DNA of 44,902 nt from an uncultured Acidimicrobiaceae bacterium (GCA_913020735.1 CAJWBN010000003.1:1-44902), one strand, 5' to 3'. Positions 27,912-36,236 are shown, counted from the first letter of the stretch. Numbers and translations: made by a program. The notes: a model not told the origin generated them from the sequence alone.

Positions 27912-28535
27912 GTGGAACAGAAACTGCAACGCTACGGACCCCTTGGCGCAATCGCCGGCATCATTTTGGTACTGGTCTCCTTCGGCGTGCATGGCAGGTG
28001 GGCATCTACCGAAGAAAGCCCACAAGAAATCGCAGACCTCTACGTCCAAAACCAGGACCGCGTGTTCATGGGTTCCTGGCTAGCCATCCTCGGAGCACTT
28101 TGCATGCTTGTGTTCGGAATGTGTATGTCGCAACGAGTTCGAGACACCGGCCAACAACTACTTGGCATGTTGGTCGCAGGTGCCACCCTCATCGCCGTTG
28201 CCGGAATGGCAGTCGACTCAACTCTGCGAGCCGGGCTATCGATTCAAGCAGAGAACATGTCCCCCGAAGCAATGAAAACCATGCACGCAATATGGGACGC
28301 CTTCTTCTGGCCGATGCACGCCGGTATGGCGACCCTGGTCTTAGCGATTGGGCTTGCAGCGCTAAGCAGTGGATTACTGCCGAAGTGGTTGGGTTGGATC
28401 GGTGTCGTTGCCTTCGTCGTAGCAATGATCCCCGCGCCAACGATGTTCGCCGGAATCATCCTCTCCTTACTCTTCATGGTCATTACAGCACTCATGATGA
28501 CCTTCGGTAAAAGTTCAACTGCTGCGGCCAGTTAG
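27912..28535 (+). CDS. Uncharacterised six-helix membrane protein
   Basis: A 207-residue hydrophobic protein with about six transmembrane helices, resembling DUF4386-type proteins. The first helix is LGAIAGIILVLVSFGVHG. It is followed by an external segment with ASTEESPQEIADLYVQNQDRV, and the central WDAFFWPMHAGMATLVLAIGLAAL and the WLGWIGVVAFVVAMIPAP turn are typical of that group. No catalytic residues are evident and the function is unknown. It starts at GTG 70 bp downstream of the NrtR-like gene and may be co-transcribed with it. Confidence 0.7.
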   Translation: MEQKLQRYGPLGAIAGIILVLVSFGVHGRWASTEESPQEIADLYVQNQDRVFMGSWLAILGALCMLVFGMCMSQRVRDTGQQLLGMLVAGATLIAVAGMAVDSTLRAGLSIQAENMSPEAMKTMHAIWDAFFWPMHAGMATLVLAIGLAALSSGLLPKWLGWIGVVAFVVAMIPAPTMFAGIILSLLFMVITALMMTFGKSSTAAAS

Positions 28536-28815
28536 CTCGCTAACAACTGAAATACCACAGGCGTCCAACTGCAAATCGATGCGTCAATCTGCACGAATCA
28601 AGCGACATCTCTTTTCCACGGGGATCAAGATGCCGTTTGTGGAGTCCTAGGGAATCACAGTCTTCAGAGAACTTTAGAGTGGGTACAAATGAAATTCGAA
28701 ATGCGAATTCGTGACATTTAGTACTTGGGCATCAGCGAAACGCACAAACAAGTCAACTACCTGCAGGACCTAAATAGCGGCTGGTGAAAACTACTCGTTC
28801 ACTATATTTCAGTAG
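28536..28815. other. Longest gene-free stretch (280 bp) between membrane-protein gene and tRNA-Arg
   Basis: No credible coding frame is seen. It contains a short inverted repeat, AATTCG-AAATG-CGAATT at 28693-28709, and a palindrome GTTAGC-TC-GCTAAC that overlaps the upstream stop codon (28531-28544). The tRNA genes on the minus strand terminate into this region, so a tRNA 3' processing or termination signal may lie here, but no strong terminator was recognised. Confidence 0.4.
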
Positions 28816-28889
28816 CGCGCCCCGAGGGATTCGAACCCCCGACCTTCTGGTCCGTAGCCAGACGCTCTATCCAACTGAGCTAGAGGCGC
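28816..28889 (-). tRNA. tRNA-Arg(ACG)
   Basis: A cloverleaf folds on the minus strand. The acceptor GCGCCTC pairs with GGGGCGC, the D-arm contains AGCTCAGTTGGATAGAGC, the anticodon stem TCTGG/CCAGA encloses CTACGGA (anticodon ACG), and the T-arm is GGGGGTTCGAATCCCTC. CCA is not encoded. The A34 is expected to be edited to inosine. Confidence 0.95.
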
Positions 28890-28950
28890 ATTCGAGGACC
28901 GCAGTGTACGCAGTCCCACCCGATTGTGAAAACCTAATATTCGGGCTTTG

Positions 28951-29039
28951 CGGAGAGGGTGGGATTTGAACCCACGGACCGCGTGAGCAGTCACTTCCTT
29001 AGCAGGGAAGCACATTCGACCAGACTCTGTCACCTCTCC
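28951..29039 (-). tRNA. tRNA-Ser(GCT)
   Basis: On the minus strand GGAGAGG pairs with CCTCTCC. The anticodon stem CTTCC/GGAAG encloses CTGCTAA (anticodon GCT), and there is a long variable arm (ACTGCTCACGCGGT) typical of tRNA-Ser. The T-arm is GTGGGTTCAAATCCCAC. CCA is not encoded. Confidence 0.94.
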
Positions 29040-29155
29040 TGGACGGCGAACCGCCACTGGCCCACCCCCACACCTCAAAAGGCACCTGAGTGAACGGACA
29101 TATCCTACGGCTTAGAAGAGTGGATCGGCCACGTCAGCCCGGTACTGTCTTTTGC

Positions 29156-29243
29156 GGAGGGCTGGCAGAGCGGACGATTGCAACGGTCTTGAAAACCGTC
29201 GAGGTGAAAGCCTCCGGGGGTTCGAATCCCCCGCCCTCCGCCA
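29156..29243 (+). tRNA. tRNA-Ser(TGA), CCA encoded
   Basis: On the plus strand GGAGGGC pairs with GCCCTCC. The anticodon stem ACGGT/ACCGT encloses CTTGAAA (anticodon TGA), followed by a long variable arm (CGAGGTGAAAGCCTC). The T-arm is CGGGGGTTCGAATCCCCCG. The 3' end runs into an encoded CCA, unlike the other three tRNAs in this window. It ends 4 bp before the stop of the convergent pheA. Confidence 0.95.
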
Positions 29244-29247
29244 TTTC

Positions 29248-30195
29248 TTACTTGGCGATATGACCCCGGAGTTCTTCTACCCAATCGGCTGCATCTCGCC
29301 AGTTGGCGTTGCTATCGCGTCGAACTTGTTCACCATCATGGCCTGCAGCAGGGTATGAACCTAAGAATTTGATATCACCTTGTTTCATCTTCAGATCCCG
29401 TAAACAATCGGCTACAACTTCATCACCAATGTGCCCTTCGAAGTCGAGGAGGAAGCAGTAGTCACCTAACACTCGACGTGTCGGTCTCGATTCGAGACGT
29501 GTTAGGTCTATGTTTCGGGCAGCGAACTCATGCAAAATCGCTAGCAAGCTCCCAGGTTCATTCGCTCGTTGGAACACAACAACGCTGGTCTTGTCGTGGC
29601 CGGTAGCTACTGGGACACCTTCGCGAGCCAACAACAAAAATCGGGTTTGGTTTCCGGTGTGATCTTCAACAGCTTCAGCGACCGCTTCAAGGCCGTAAAG
29701 TTCCGCTGCTAGAGGGTTGGAGATGGTAGCGACGCCTTCGAGGCGTTGTTCTCCTACTTGGCGGGCAGCTTCCGCGGTTGAGGTTGCGGCTTGTATTTCT
29801 GCCTCGGGAAGCTGTTCACGCAAAAAATTGCGACATTGGGCGACTGCTACCGGAAACGAAACAACGGTGTGAATGTCGTTCAATTGTGTTCCTGGTAATG
29901 CCAGCAAATTAAGTTGCACGTCGAGGATGACTTCACGTTGGATGCGTAGATCTAAATCAAATGCCAAAGCGTCCTGGGTGACATTTACTGCGCCTTCTAT
30001 AGCGTTTTCTATCGGCACAAAACCTAGATCGACGTCACTGGTGATCAATCCGTTGAGTACGTCTGGAATTGAATCAAAGGGCTTTGTGTCTGCTGCAGCA
30101 AGGTCTTGTTGGCTTAAAAGAGCTTGTTCGGTGAAGGTGCCGTGGGGACCCATGAAGCCAACCCGCGTCGCGGGTGGCACAACTTGAATGTTCAT
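29248..30195 (-). CDS. pheA: Prephenate dehydratase
   Basis: Converts prephenate to phenylpyruvate in phenylalanine synthesis. The catalytic domain starts RVGFMGPHGTFTEQALL and has the conserved GFVPIENAIEGAVN and the NQTRFLLLAR motif containing the catalytic TRF. A C-terminal regulatory ACT domain follows (NEPGSLLAILHEFAARNIDLTRLESRPTR), which normally binds phenylalanine for feedback inhibition. About 315 residues is standard for a monofunctional enzyme without a chorismate mutase domain. The start is taken as the ATG at 30195, with a GTG seven codons upstream as alternative. It diverges from larB by about 55 bp. Confidence 0.94.
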   Translation of the reverse strand: MNIQVVPPATRVGFMGPHGTFTEQALLSQQDLAAADTKPFDSIPDVLNGLITSDVDLGFVPIENAIEGAVNVTQDALAFDLDLRIQREVILDVQLNLLALPGTQLNDIHTVVSFPVAVAQCRNFLREQLPEAEIQAATSTAEAARQVGEQRLEGVATISNPLAAELYGLEAVAEAVEDHTGNQTRFLLLAREGVPVATGHDKTSVVVFQRANEPGSLLAILHEFAARNIDLTRLESRPTRRVLGDYCFLLDFEGHIGDEVVADCLRDLKMKQGDIKFLGSYPAAGHDGEQVRRDSNANWRDAADWVEELRGHIAK

Positions 30196-30250
30196 GGTCG
30201 GCTCATTAATACTCACTTCGTGGCAGGATACGCCTGAAGAACCAAAGATT

Positions 30251-31000
30251 ATGAACGAATTAGAGCTTCTAGAACTTCTCGAACAAGTAAAGGCCGGAAC
30301 TATCGGCCCTGACGACGCACTGAATTCTTTGCGGCGACTCCCGTTTGCTGACCTCGGGCACGCAAAAATTGATCATCACCGTAATCTTCGCACCGGCGCC
30401 CCAGAAGCCATTTATGGTCCCAACAAATCGCCTGAACAGTGTGTCTCTATTGTTGGTGAGCTACTTGAGAACGGTTCGGGCCCTGTGTTGTTGACTCGTG
30501 CCACTATCGAACAAATGAATGCAGTCGCAGACGCACACCCTGGTGGCCTAGTTGTCGACTCAACTGTTGTGTGGCGACCAGCTGATAAGCGTTCCAACAA
30601 GATTGTGGTTGCTTCAGCTGGGACAGCTGATCTTCCTGTCGCGGAAGAGGCTTGCGCTGTGCTTCAGGCACACGGAGTTACTGCGACCCGTGTCACAGAT
30701 GTGGGCGTTGCCGGACTCCATCGCCTCCTCGCAAGCCTCGACGAACTGCTTGACGCTGAGGTGATCATCACTATCGCAGGAATGGAAGGCGCATTAGCTA
30801 CCGCTATCGGAGGGTTAGCGTCAGCCCCAGTGATCGCGGTCCCAACCAGCGTCGGGTACGGCGCCGCTCTCGAAGGAGTCACTGCCCTGTTAGCTATGCA
30901 CGCAGCATGCGCCGCTGGAATTACCGTTGTTGGCATCGACAACGGCTTTGGAGCAGCGATGGCAGCAATGCGCATCATCGACAACAGGAACAGTTCATGA
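30251..31000 (+). CDS. larB: LarB, pyridinium-3,5-biscarboxylic acid mononucleotide synthase
   Basis: First enzyme of nickel-pincer nucleotide (NPN) synthesis; it carboxylates and hydrolyses nicotinic acid adenine dinucleotide. The 249-residue protein has the PurE-like C-terminal domain with VASAGTADLPVAEEA, ITIAGMEGALATAIGGL, VPTSVGYGAALEG and the catalytic-type Cys220 in MHAACAAGITVVGIDNGFGAA. The ATG at 30251 is chosen over the track start, which precedes it by 21 codons. Its stop overlaps the larC start (ATGA). LarE is not in the window. Confidence 0.92.
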   Translation: MNELELLELLEQVKAGTIGPDDALNSLRRLPFADLGHAKIDHHRNLRTGAPEAIYGPNKSPEQCVSIVGELLENGSGPVLLTRATIEQMNAVADAHPGGLVVDSTVVWRPADKRSNKIVVASAGTADLPVAEEACAVLQAHGVTATRVTDVGVAGLHRLLASLDELLDAEVIITIAGMEGALATAIGGLASAPVIAVPTSVGYGAALEGVTALLAMHAACAAGITVVGIDNGFGAAMAAMRIIDNRNSS

Positions 31001-32169
31001 CTCACCGAGTCGCCTGGTTCCACCCGTTCTCTGGGATAGCTGGCGACATGACACTTGGAGCATTACTTGATGCCGGAGCTGACCTCGACTTCGTCGTAAC
31101 GACACTCAACGGCCTCAACATTGACGGCTGGGCATTGTCGACCGAACTAGTAGACCGCAAGGGGATCCATGCCACGCGAGCAATTGTCGATGCACCTGAA
31201 CAACATCACCACCGCCACTGGACAGACATTCGGACTCTACTTGAGCAAGCAGACATCCCTGAGCGGGTGAAAACCCGAAGTCTCACCGTGTTCGAGGTCT
31301 TAGCTATAGCCGAAGGAAAAGTCCATGGCGTGTCTCCCGAACAGGTCCATTTTCATGAAGTTGGGGCACTTGACGCCATTGTCGACATTGTTGGTTCTTG
31401 TGCAGCGTTGGAATCACTTGGCATCGAACAGATTGCGTCCGCACCAGTAGCTGTTGGGATTGGCACAATTTCTGCCGCCCACGGGACACTCCCCAACCCT
31501 CCACCAGCAGTAGTGAATCTCTTAGAAAGCGTCCCGACAATCGGTGTTGACGTGAACTTGGAGCTCACAACACCAACAGGTGCCGCTCTAATCAAGGGCC
31601 TCGCCGAATCGATCGGACCGCTCCCAGACATGACCATCACCGGATCTGGATATGGAGCCGGGACTCGGGATTTACCGGACAGAGCCAACGTCACACAAGT
31701 CATTGTCGGCACAGCAACTCCGACAGGCTCTACCTCAGATCACCCAACAGAAACAATTATTGAGCTAGCCACGAATCTTGATGACATAACGGGCGAACAG
31801 TTAGGTCATTCGATAACCGAACTCATGGAAGCCGGCGCACTCGATGCGTGGGTCACACCAATTGTTATGAAGAAAAACCGGCCGGCTCACACCCTGTCTG
31901 TACTTAGTGCTCCTTCTCACGCAGCTGAATTAGCTGTGTTGGTGATGTCATTGACGGGGAGTTTGGGTGTGCGTACACGTCAGCTTGAACGTGTTGTGGT
32001 GCAGCGACGCACTGTGACGGTTGATGTTGATGGTCACGACATCGATGTGAAAATCAGCGACGTCAGAGTCAAAGCTGAATTTGATCAGGTCACGGTCGTA
32101 GCGAAAGCACTGGGCCTCCCTACGCAAGAAGTTGCGGCTAGAGCTGAAGCGCTCGCCCAAGACCTGTAA
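30997..32169 (+). CDS. larC: LarC, nickel-inserting protein of NPN cofactor synthesis
   Basis: Inserts nickel into the pincer nucleotide in a CTP-dependent reaction. The 390-residue protein starts HRVAWFHPFSGIAGDMTLGALLDAGAD, has the HFHEVGALDAIVDIVGSCAALESLG region and a histidine-rich EQHHHRHWTDI loop, and ends in the second domain LATNLDDITGEQLGHSITELMEAGALDAWVTPIVMKKNRPAH. Here it is one continuous frame, unlike lactobacilli where larC is made by frameshifting. ATG 30997 overlaps the larB stop, and it converges on a nitroreductase gene (6 bp). Confidence 0.92.
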   Translation: MTHRVAWFHPFSGIAGDMTLGALLDAGADLDFVVTTLNGLNIDGWALSTELVDRKGIHATRAIVDAPEQHHHRHWTDIRTLLEQADIPERVKTRSLTVFEVLAIAEGKVHGVSPEQVHFHEVGALDAIVDIVGSCAALESLGIEQIASAPVAVGIGTISAAHGTLPNPPPAVVNLLESVPTIGVDVNLELTTPTGAALIKGLAESIGPLPDMTITGSGYGAGTRDLPDRANVTQVIVGTATPTGSTSDHPTETIIELATNLDDITGEQLGHSITELMEAGALDAWVTPIVMKKNRPAHTLSVLSAPSHAAELAVLVMSLTGSLGVRTRQLERVVVQRRTVTVDVDGHDIDVKISDVRVKAEFDQVTVVAKALGLPTQEVAARAEALAQDL

Positions 32170-32175
32170 ACGAAC

Positions 32176-32904
32176 TTATTTTCTGATGCTCGGCTCTACT
32201 GGTGTGCCTTTGGGTGGGCCAGCTGAAGTGAAGGCGGTGCCGTCGGGGTCCGTTGCCCATGGCGCCTCTTGTTCCCATTGGTCTTCGTACACGATTTCTT
32301 GGATCGGCCGGCGGCGGACTGGACCGTGGCGACCAGCAGGTTTGCCCATCGGGATTGTCGCATGAATGGCTACTTCATCTGGAATGTTCAATATTTCACG
32401 AAGTTCCGGTTCGACATTGGTGTGCCAGCCAGTAATCACACCTCCATATCCCAAGGCTCGTGCCGCAAGCATCAGGTTTTGCACAGCTGGAAAAACTGAT
32501 GACCCTTCGGCATAGTTTTCGGGTCGGTAACGAATGAGGCATGCCAACACAACGACGGGGGTGGCTTCAAAGTGGTCGACGAAATGTTGCATAGTGCGAG
32601 CCATGCGTGCTTTCGGAGAATCATCTGTCTCGCCTGATCCTGCGTCGTACCCGTCGTTCGAACGTTTCTCGTTCCAGCCAGCGCGAAATGATTCACCAAG
32701 CAACGATTTAGCGGCTCGTGCCTTTGGTCCATCGCGAAGCACCAGGAACCTAAATTTTTGACGATTAGACCCTGAAGGAGCGCGTCCGGCATGCCACAGG
32801 ATCGTGTTTAGGTCTTCTTCAGGAATTGGTTCAGGTAGGTAGCGCCTGATAGCTCGAGTCGTAGCCAACCCCTCAAGCAGGCCTAGTTCTTCGCGTTTCG
32901 ACAC
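32176..32904 (-). CDS. Nitroreductase-family FMN protein
   Basis: A 242-residue NfsB/FMN-reductase-like protein. Seen: TTRAIRRYLPEPIPEEDLNTILWHAGRAPSGSNRQKFRFLVL, the FMN-binding pattern of the family, and later AVQNLMLAARALGYGGVITGWH and the C-terminal IPMGKPAGRHGPVRRRPIQEIVYEDQW. Substrates could be quinones, nitroaromatics or other electron acceptors. It lies 2 bp after the ClC-channel gene on the same strand, so the two are one transcription unit. A second nitroreductase is encoded at 37452. Confidence 0.88.
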   Translation of the reverse strand: MSKREELGLLEGLATTRAIRRYLPEPIPEEDLNTILWHAGRAPSGSNRQKFRFLVLRDGPKARAAKSLLGESFRAGWNEKRSNDGYDAGSGETDDSPKARMARTMQHFVDHFEATPVVVLACLIRYRPENYAEGSSVFPAVQNLMLAARALGYGGVITGWHTNVEPELREILNIPDEVAIHATIPMGKPAGRHGPVRRRPIQEIVYEDQWEQEAPWATDPDGTAFTSAGPPKGTPVEPSIRK

Positions 32905-32906
32905 AC

Positions 32907-34577
32907 TTACCCCCCTTGTGTTTCGTCAAGCAGTTCAACGACATTAACAATGCTTTGGTCAGTGACGACCCCTACAACTCTTCCAGCGGTATCGACGACT
33001 GGGTAAATATCTGTTCCGGCTTCTTCCATGAGGGCGCTGACTTCTCGCACAGTCCACGACAGCCTGGCCGGCGACAATCCTTGAATCATGATGTCGCTGC
33101 ATTTCGTCTTCGACCACTGGTCTTGGTCGATATCTCCCGCGTCGCTAACTTTCACAATTCCTTGGAATTGGCCGTCTTCGTCGGTAACTACGGCTTCTAG
33201 TTGTTTTCGGGGAAACGCGAACTGCCACACAAAGTCAGCAATCGAATCAGTTCCTGCAACTGTCCGAAATTCTCGTTTCATCGCAGAGGTGATTGGCATT
33301 TGAAATCGTCGTTCCAAATGTCCGACTCGCGTATCGCGCTGATAATCCGACACAGACGAGCCACCTACAACGACTTGACTGACTGCTACGGCTATGAGGC
33401 CAGGAACGACGAAGGCTGGTGCACCTGTGGACTCAGCCACAAACATCACAGCAGCGAGAGGCGTTCGGTATCCAGCAGCAAGGAACGCAGCTACTCCAAT
33501 AAATGGGAAGAAAGCCATGGACTCAAGCCCTACATCAATCCATCCGCCAACGATGCGTCCAATGATCAACCCTAAAACAGCGAGAGGGATGAACACCCCG
33601 CCGACTCCCCCGCTAGCTATCACTGTTGAGGTCGCTACCAATCTGATTGCCAAAAGCATTCCGAGCATCGGTAACGCTTCATCTGGGTTCAATACCCACC
33701 GAAGAACTTGGCCTTCAGCTGTCGGACCCATCGACAGTGGGGCATCAAACAAGACGTCGCTTAAAATCACTAGTCCGCCTGCGATCAAGCTGCCGGCAGT
33801 TGCCATCATCCACCATGGCTGCGATTTTTGGAGTTGTTTCGCGCCTTTGATGGCCCGGCTGAACACCATTGCCGCAAGCCCGCACAAAGCACCAACTATT
33901 GCTGCACCCAACAACTCGCGCTGCCCGAACCCGACTCGTACGAGATCGGTTCGTACTTCAAATGGAAGATCGTCATCCAAACCGCTGACAAGCACGAAGG
34001 TCACGTAACTCGACGCGCTTGATAACAAGGCTGGCAGTAGCGCTCGACGGCCTAAATCACCTTTGTACGGGGACTCCAATGCAAACAACACACCGGTAGC
34101 TGGTGCTTGGAACACTGCACTTACTCCCGCAGCCGCTCCTGCGACGAGAAGAGCCTGGCCATCTTTGTCTCTAAAAAGCCACGACAGATGGCGTTGAATC
34201 GCAGACCCTGTAGTTGCACCAGCGTAAATAGCTGGGCCTTCCAGTCCGGCTGCTCCTCCAAAGCCAACTGTGGCGACACCAGCAAGTAAGCGAAAAGGCA
34301 GGTGGAGGACCTTCAATACGTATGACTTGTTGTGATAGCTCCGGATGTATTCCTCAGAAGTGGAGGGTGACAGCGGGTCACCTGAGTCTGACCATCGCAG
34401 CAACAAAACCGCTATCCAAAGACCCAATGCTGGGGCGCACGCCTGCTGCAAGAGACTGCGATGTAGTACTGCATCGAGCAATACTTTTTCTGCGACTACC
34501 ACGACGCCTGCGACAATCAGCCCAGTGATAACGCCTACCGCTGAGTAGGTGAGGAAACGAAGGATTCGGTTTCTCAT
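32907..34577 (-). CDS. ClC-family chloride channel/transporter with two CBS domains
   Basis: A 556-residue protein with a membrane ClC core followed by a cytoplasmic CBS pair. The ClC motif GLEGP carries the gating glutamate (E113 in FGGAAGLEGPAIYAGA), and the third motif GVFIP is in ASGGVGGVFIPLAVLG. The canonical first GSGIP motif is not obvious; the region reads SDSGDPLSPSTSEEYI. The gating Glu suggests an H+/Cl- exchanger or channel. The CBS pair (about 425-550; KVSDAGDID and YPVVDTAGRVVGVVTDQSI) may bind adenine nucleotides. It is co-transcribed with the following nitroreductase gene. Confidence 0.9.
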   Translation of the reverse strand: MRNRILRFLTYSAVGVITGLIVAGVVVVAEKVLLDAVLHRSLLQQACAPALGLWIAVLLLRWSDSGDPLSPSTSEEYIRSYHNKSYVLKVLHLPFRLLAGVATVGFGGAAGLEGPAIYAGATTGSAIQRHLSWLFRDKDGQALLVAGAAAGVSAVFQAPATGVLFALESPYKGDLGRRALLPALLSSASSYVTFVLVSGLDDDLPFEVRTDLVRVGFGQRELLGAAIVGALCGLAAMVFSRAIKGAKQLQKSQPWWMMATAGSLIAGGLVILSDVLFDAPLSMGPTAEGQVLRWVLNPDEALPMLGMLLAIRLVATSTVIASGGVGGVFIPLAVLGLIIGRIVGGWIDVGLESMAFFPFIGVAAFLAAGYRTPLAAVMFVAESTGAPAFVVPGLIAVAVSQVVVGGSSVSDYQRDTRVGHLERRFQMPITSAMKREFRTVAGTDSIADFVWQFAFPRKQLEAVVTDEDGQFQGIVKVSDAGDIDQDQWSKTKCSDIMIQGLSPARLSWTVREVSALMEEAGTDIYPVVDTAGRVVGVVTDQSIVNVVELLDETQGG

Positions 34578-34692
34578 CGCAAGTTGATTATCTGAAGGTT
34601 CATTATCACCATGATGCCGCGCGTTAGAAACAAAAATGGTTCGGCAGCCATTGAATCAGCCAGGTTTTCGACGTATCGCTACCCTTAGCTGT

Positions 34693-35409
34693 ATGACCAG
34701 TAACCGGTTCTATTTTCGTCAACTGCTTTCAGGTCGCGATTTTGCGACAGAGGACCCTATGGCTGCCCAAATGGCAAATTTTGTTTACCTCATAGGGGAT
34801 CGAGAAACTCGTGACGCGATAGTTGTAGATCCCGCGTACAACGTAAGTGACATATTAGGAATTCTTGATCAAGACGAGATGAACCTCTCCGGCGTACTGG
34901 CCAGTCACTATCACCCTGATCATGTCGGCGGATCCATGATGGGACACACCATCGAAGGGGTTCGAGAGTTACTGGACATCAAAGGCACAAAGATCCATGT
35001 TCAGGCCGAAGAAGCCGACCTCGTGAAGAAGGTGACCGAGATCGGCGACGGAGACCTCGAAGTGCACGGACCTGGTGACCACATTCTCGTAGGAGATATC
35101 CGAATCGACATGCTGCACACCCCAGGGCATACACCGGGCAGCCAATGCTTTCTCGTAGAAGGAACATTGGTGGCGGGAGACACCCTCTTCTTGGAAGGCT
35201 GCGGACGCACAGATTTACCCGGGAGTGATGCCGCCGCGATGTATCACTCTATTCATCACACCTTGGCCAAGGTCCCAGACGACACTGTCCTTTTCCCTGG
35301 CCACCGCTACTCGTTTCATTCGTCAGCAACTATGGGAATGACTAGAGAAATGAACTACGTGTTTAAACCAGATTCTCAAGAACAATGGATGATGATGTTC
35401 GGCCAATGA
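34693..35409 (+). CDS. MBL-fold hydrolase, glyoxalase II or persulfide dioxygenase-like
   Basis: A 238-residue metallo-beta-lactamase-fold protein with intact metal ligands: SHYHPDHVGG (HxHxDH), HTPGHTPGS, LVAGDTLF and FPGHRYSF. The GCGRTDLPG segment is shared with glyoxalase II-like and ETHE1-type enzymes. The HxHxDH arrangement is closer to glyoxalase II. The ATG at 34693 is preferred over the track start. Its stop overlaps the start of a sulfurtransferase (ATGA), which makes a sulfur-linked function such as persulfide oxidation attractive, but this is inference. Confidence 0.82.
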   Translation: MTSNRFYFRQLLSGRDFATEDPMAAQMANFVYLIGDRETRDAIVVDPAYNVSDILGILDQDEMNLSGVLASHYHPDHVGGSMMGHTIEGVRELLDIKGTKIHVQAEEADLVKKVTEIGDGDLEVHGPGDHILVGDIRIDMLHTPGHTPGSQCFLVEGTLVAGDTLFLEGCGRTDLPGSDAAAMYHSIHHTLAKVPDDTVLFPGHRYSFHSSATMGMTREMNYVFKPDSQEQWMMMFGQ

Positions 35410-36236
35410 ACAATCAATCTCTCCCTCCGATCGTCTCTGCAGAACAACTAACCCACCGTCAGGACGTCGTCTTTTGCGATGTTCGTTGGTATCTCGACCG
35501 TACGCCCGGCCGTCAAAAATACAATGAAGGTCATATTCCTGGAGCAATCTTCGTCGATCTAGATGAACATTTAGCGACGCTCCCAAGGAAGTCAGCAGGA
35601 CGTCATCCGATGCCAGCTGCAGCATCGTTCGCGGCAAGCATGGGGTCGCTTGGGATCAGCCACCAAACTCCAGTTGTGGCCTATGACGACAGTGGAGGCA
35701 TGTCTGCTGGCCGTTTTGTGTGGATGTTGCGAAGCGTCGGTCACGAAGCGGCGTTACTTGACGGCGGACTGCAATCTTGGACTGGAGAGTTAGAAACACT
35801 TCCAGTCATTAGAGAATCAGTTGATCATCCAATCCGTGCATGGCCTCCGGACCTGTTTGCAGACGCTGACGCTGCTGGATTAGCAGGCGAAAAGTCAGAC
35901 GAAACGTTGGTTGATTCTCGAAGTCCAGATCGTTTCTCAGGCGAATACGAACCTGTTGACCCTCGGGCAGGTCACATCCCAGGGGCAACGAATCTTTCAT
36001 TCGCTGGCAACCTGACTAATAACGGGTACTTCCAATCTCCTGAACAACTCCGGGACCGGTTCGAAAGCGCTGGTTGCAGCAGCGGACGATCAACAGTCAT
36101 GTACTGCGGATCGGGGGTCAGCGCGTGCCACAACTTGTTGGCCTTTGAACATGCCGGATTGGGTAAAGCTCGTTTATATGCCGGCTCATGGTCACAGTGG
36201 AGCAACAATGACAGTCGCCCCGTAGCAACGAATTAA
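35406..36236 (+). CDS. Sulfurtransferase (3-mercaptopyruvate/thiosulfate type)
   Basis: A 276-residue two-domain rhodanese. The N-terminal inactive domain has FCDVRWYLDRTPGRQKYNEGHIPGAIFVDLDEHLA, and the C-terminal domain carries the persulfide-forming Cys234 in MYCGSGVSACHN. The active-site loop CGSGVSA is of the 3-mercaptopyruvate sulfurtransferase type (CGSGVTA), rather than the CRKGVTA of thiosulfate enzymes. It would pass sulfur to thiols or cyanide. It is translationally coupled to the MBL-fold hydrolase upstream. The ATG at 35406 is used in preference to the track start. Confidence 0.88.
   Translation: MNNQSLPPIVSAEQLTHRQDVVFCDVRWYLDRTPGRQKYNEGHIPGAIFVDLDEHLATLPRKSAGRHPMPAAASFAASMGSLGISHQTPVVAYDDSGGMSAGRFVWMLRSVGHEAALLDGGLQSWTGELETLPVIRESVDHPIRAWPPDLFADADAAGLAGEKSDETLVDSRSPDRFSGEYEPVDPRAGHIPGATNLSFAGNLTNNGYFQSPEQLRDRFESAGCSSGRSTVMYCGSGVSACHNLLAFEHAGLGKARLYAGSWSQWSNNDSRPVATN

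Noticed and set aside
28693-28709. AATTCG-AAATG-CGAATT hairpin as a terminator or attachment site
   Set aside because: The 6-bp AT-rich stem has no T-tract, and no integrase or matching tRNA 3' repeat was seen, so neither call is supported.
28784-28969. ORF of 61 aa with APRGIRTPDLLVRSQTLYPTELEAHS
   Set aside because: This is the well-known spurious translation of the antisense strand of a tRNA gene (tRNA-Arg here).
28809-29078. Minus-strand ORF of 89 aa with NAPLAQLDRASGYGPEGRGFESLGARY
   Set aside because: It reads across tRNA-Ser and tRNA-Arg; it is a tRNA-derived false ORF.
29156-29243. Possible integrated element at the tRNA cluster
   Set aside because: No integrase, no duplicated tRNA 3' end and no change in gene content was found around the tRNAs; both sides are housekeeping genes.
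33394-34008. 204-aa plus-strand ORF inside the ClC gene
   Set aside because: It is antisense to a well-supported ClC gene, rich in Pro/Asn/Thr and without domain features.
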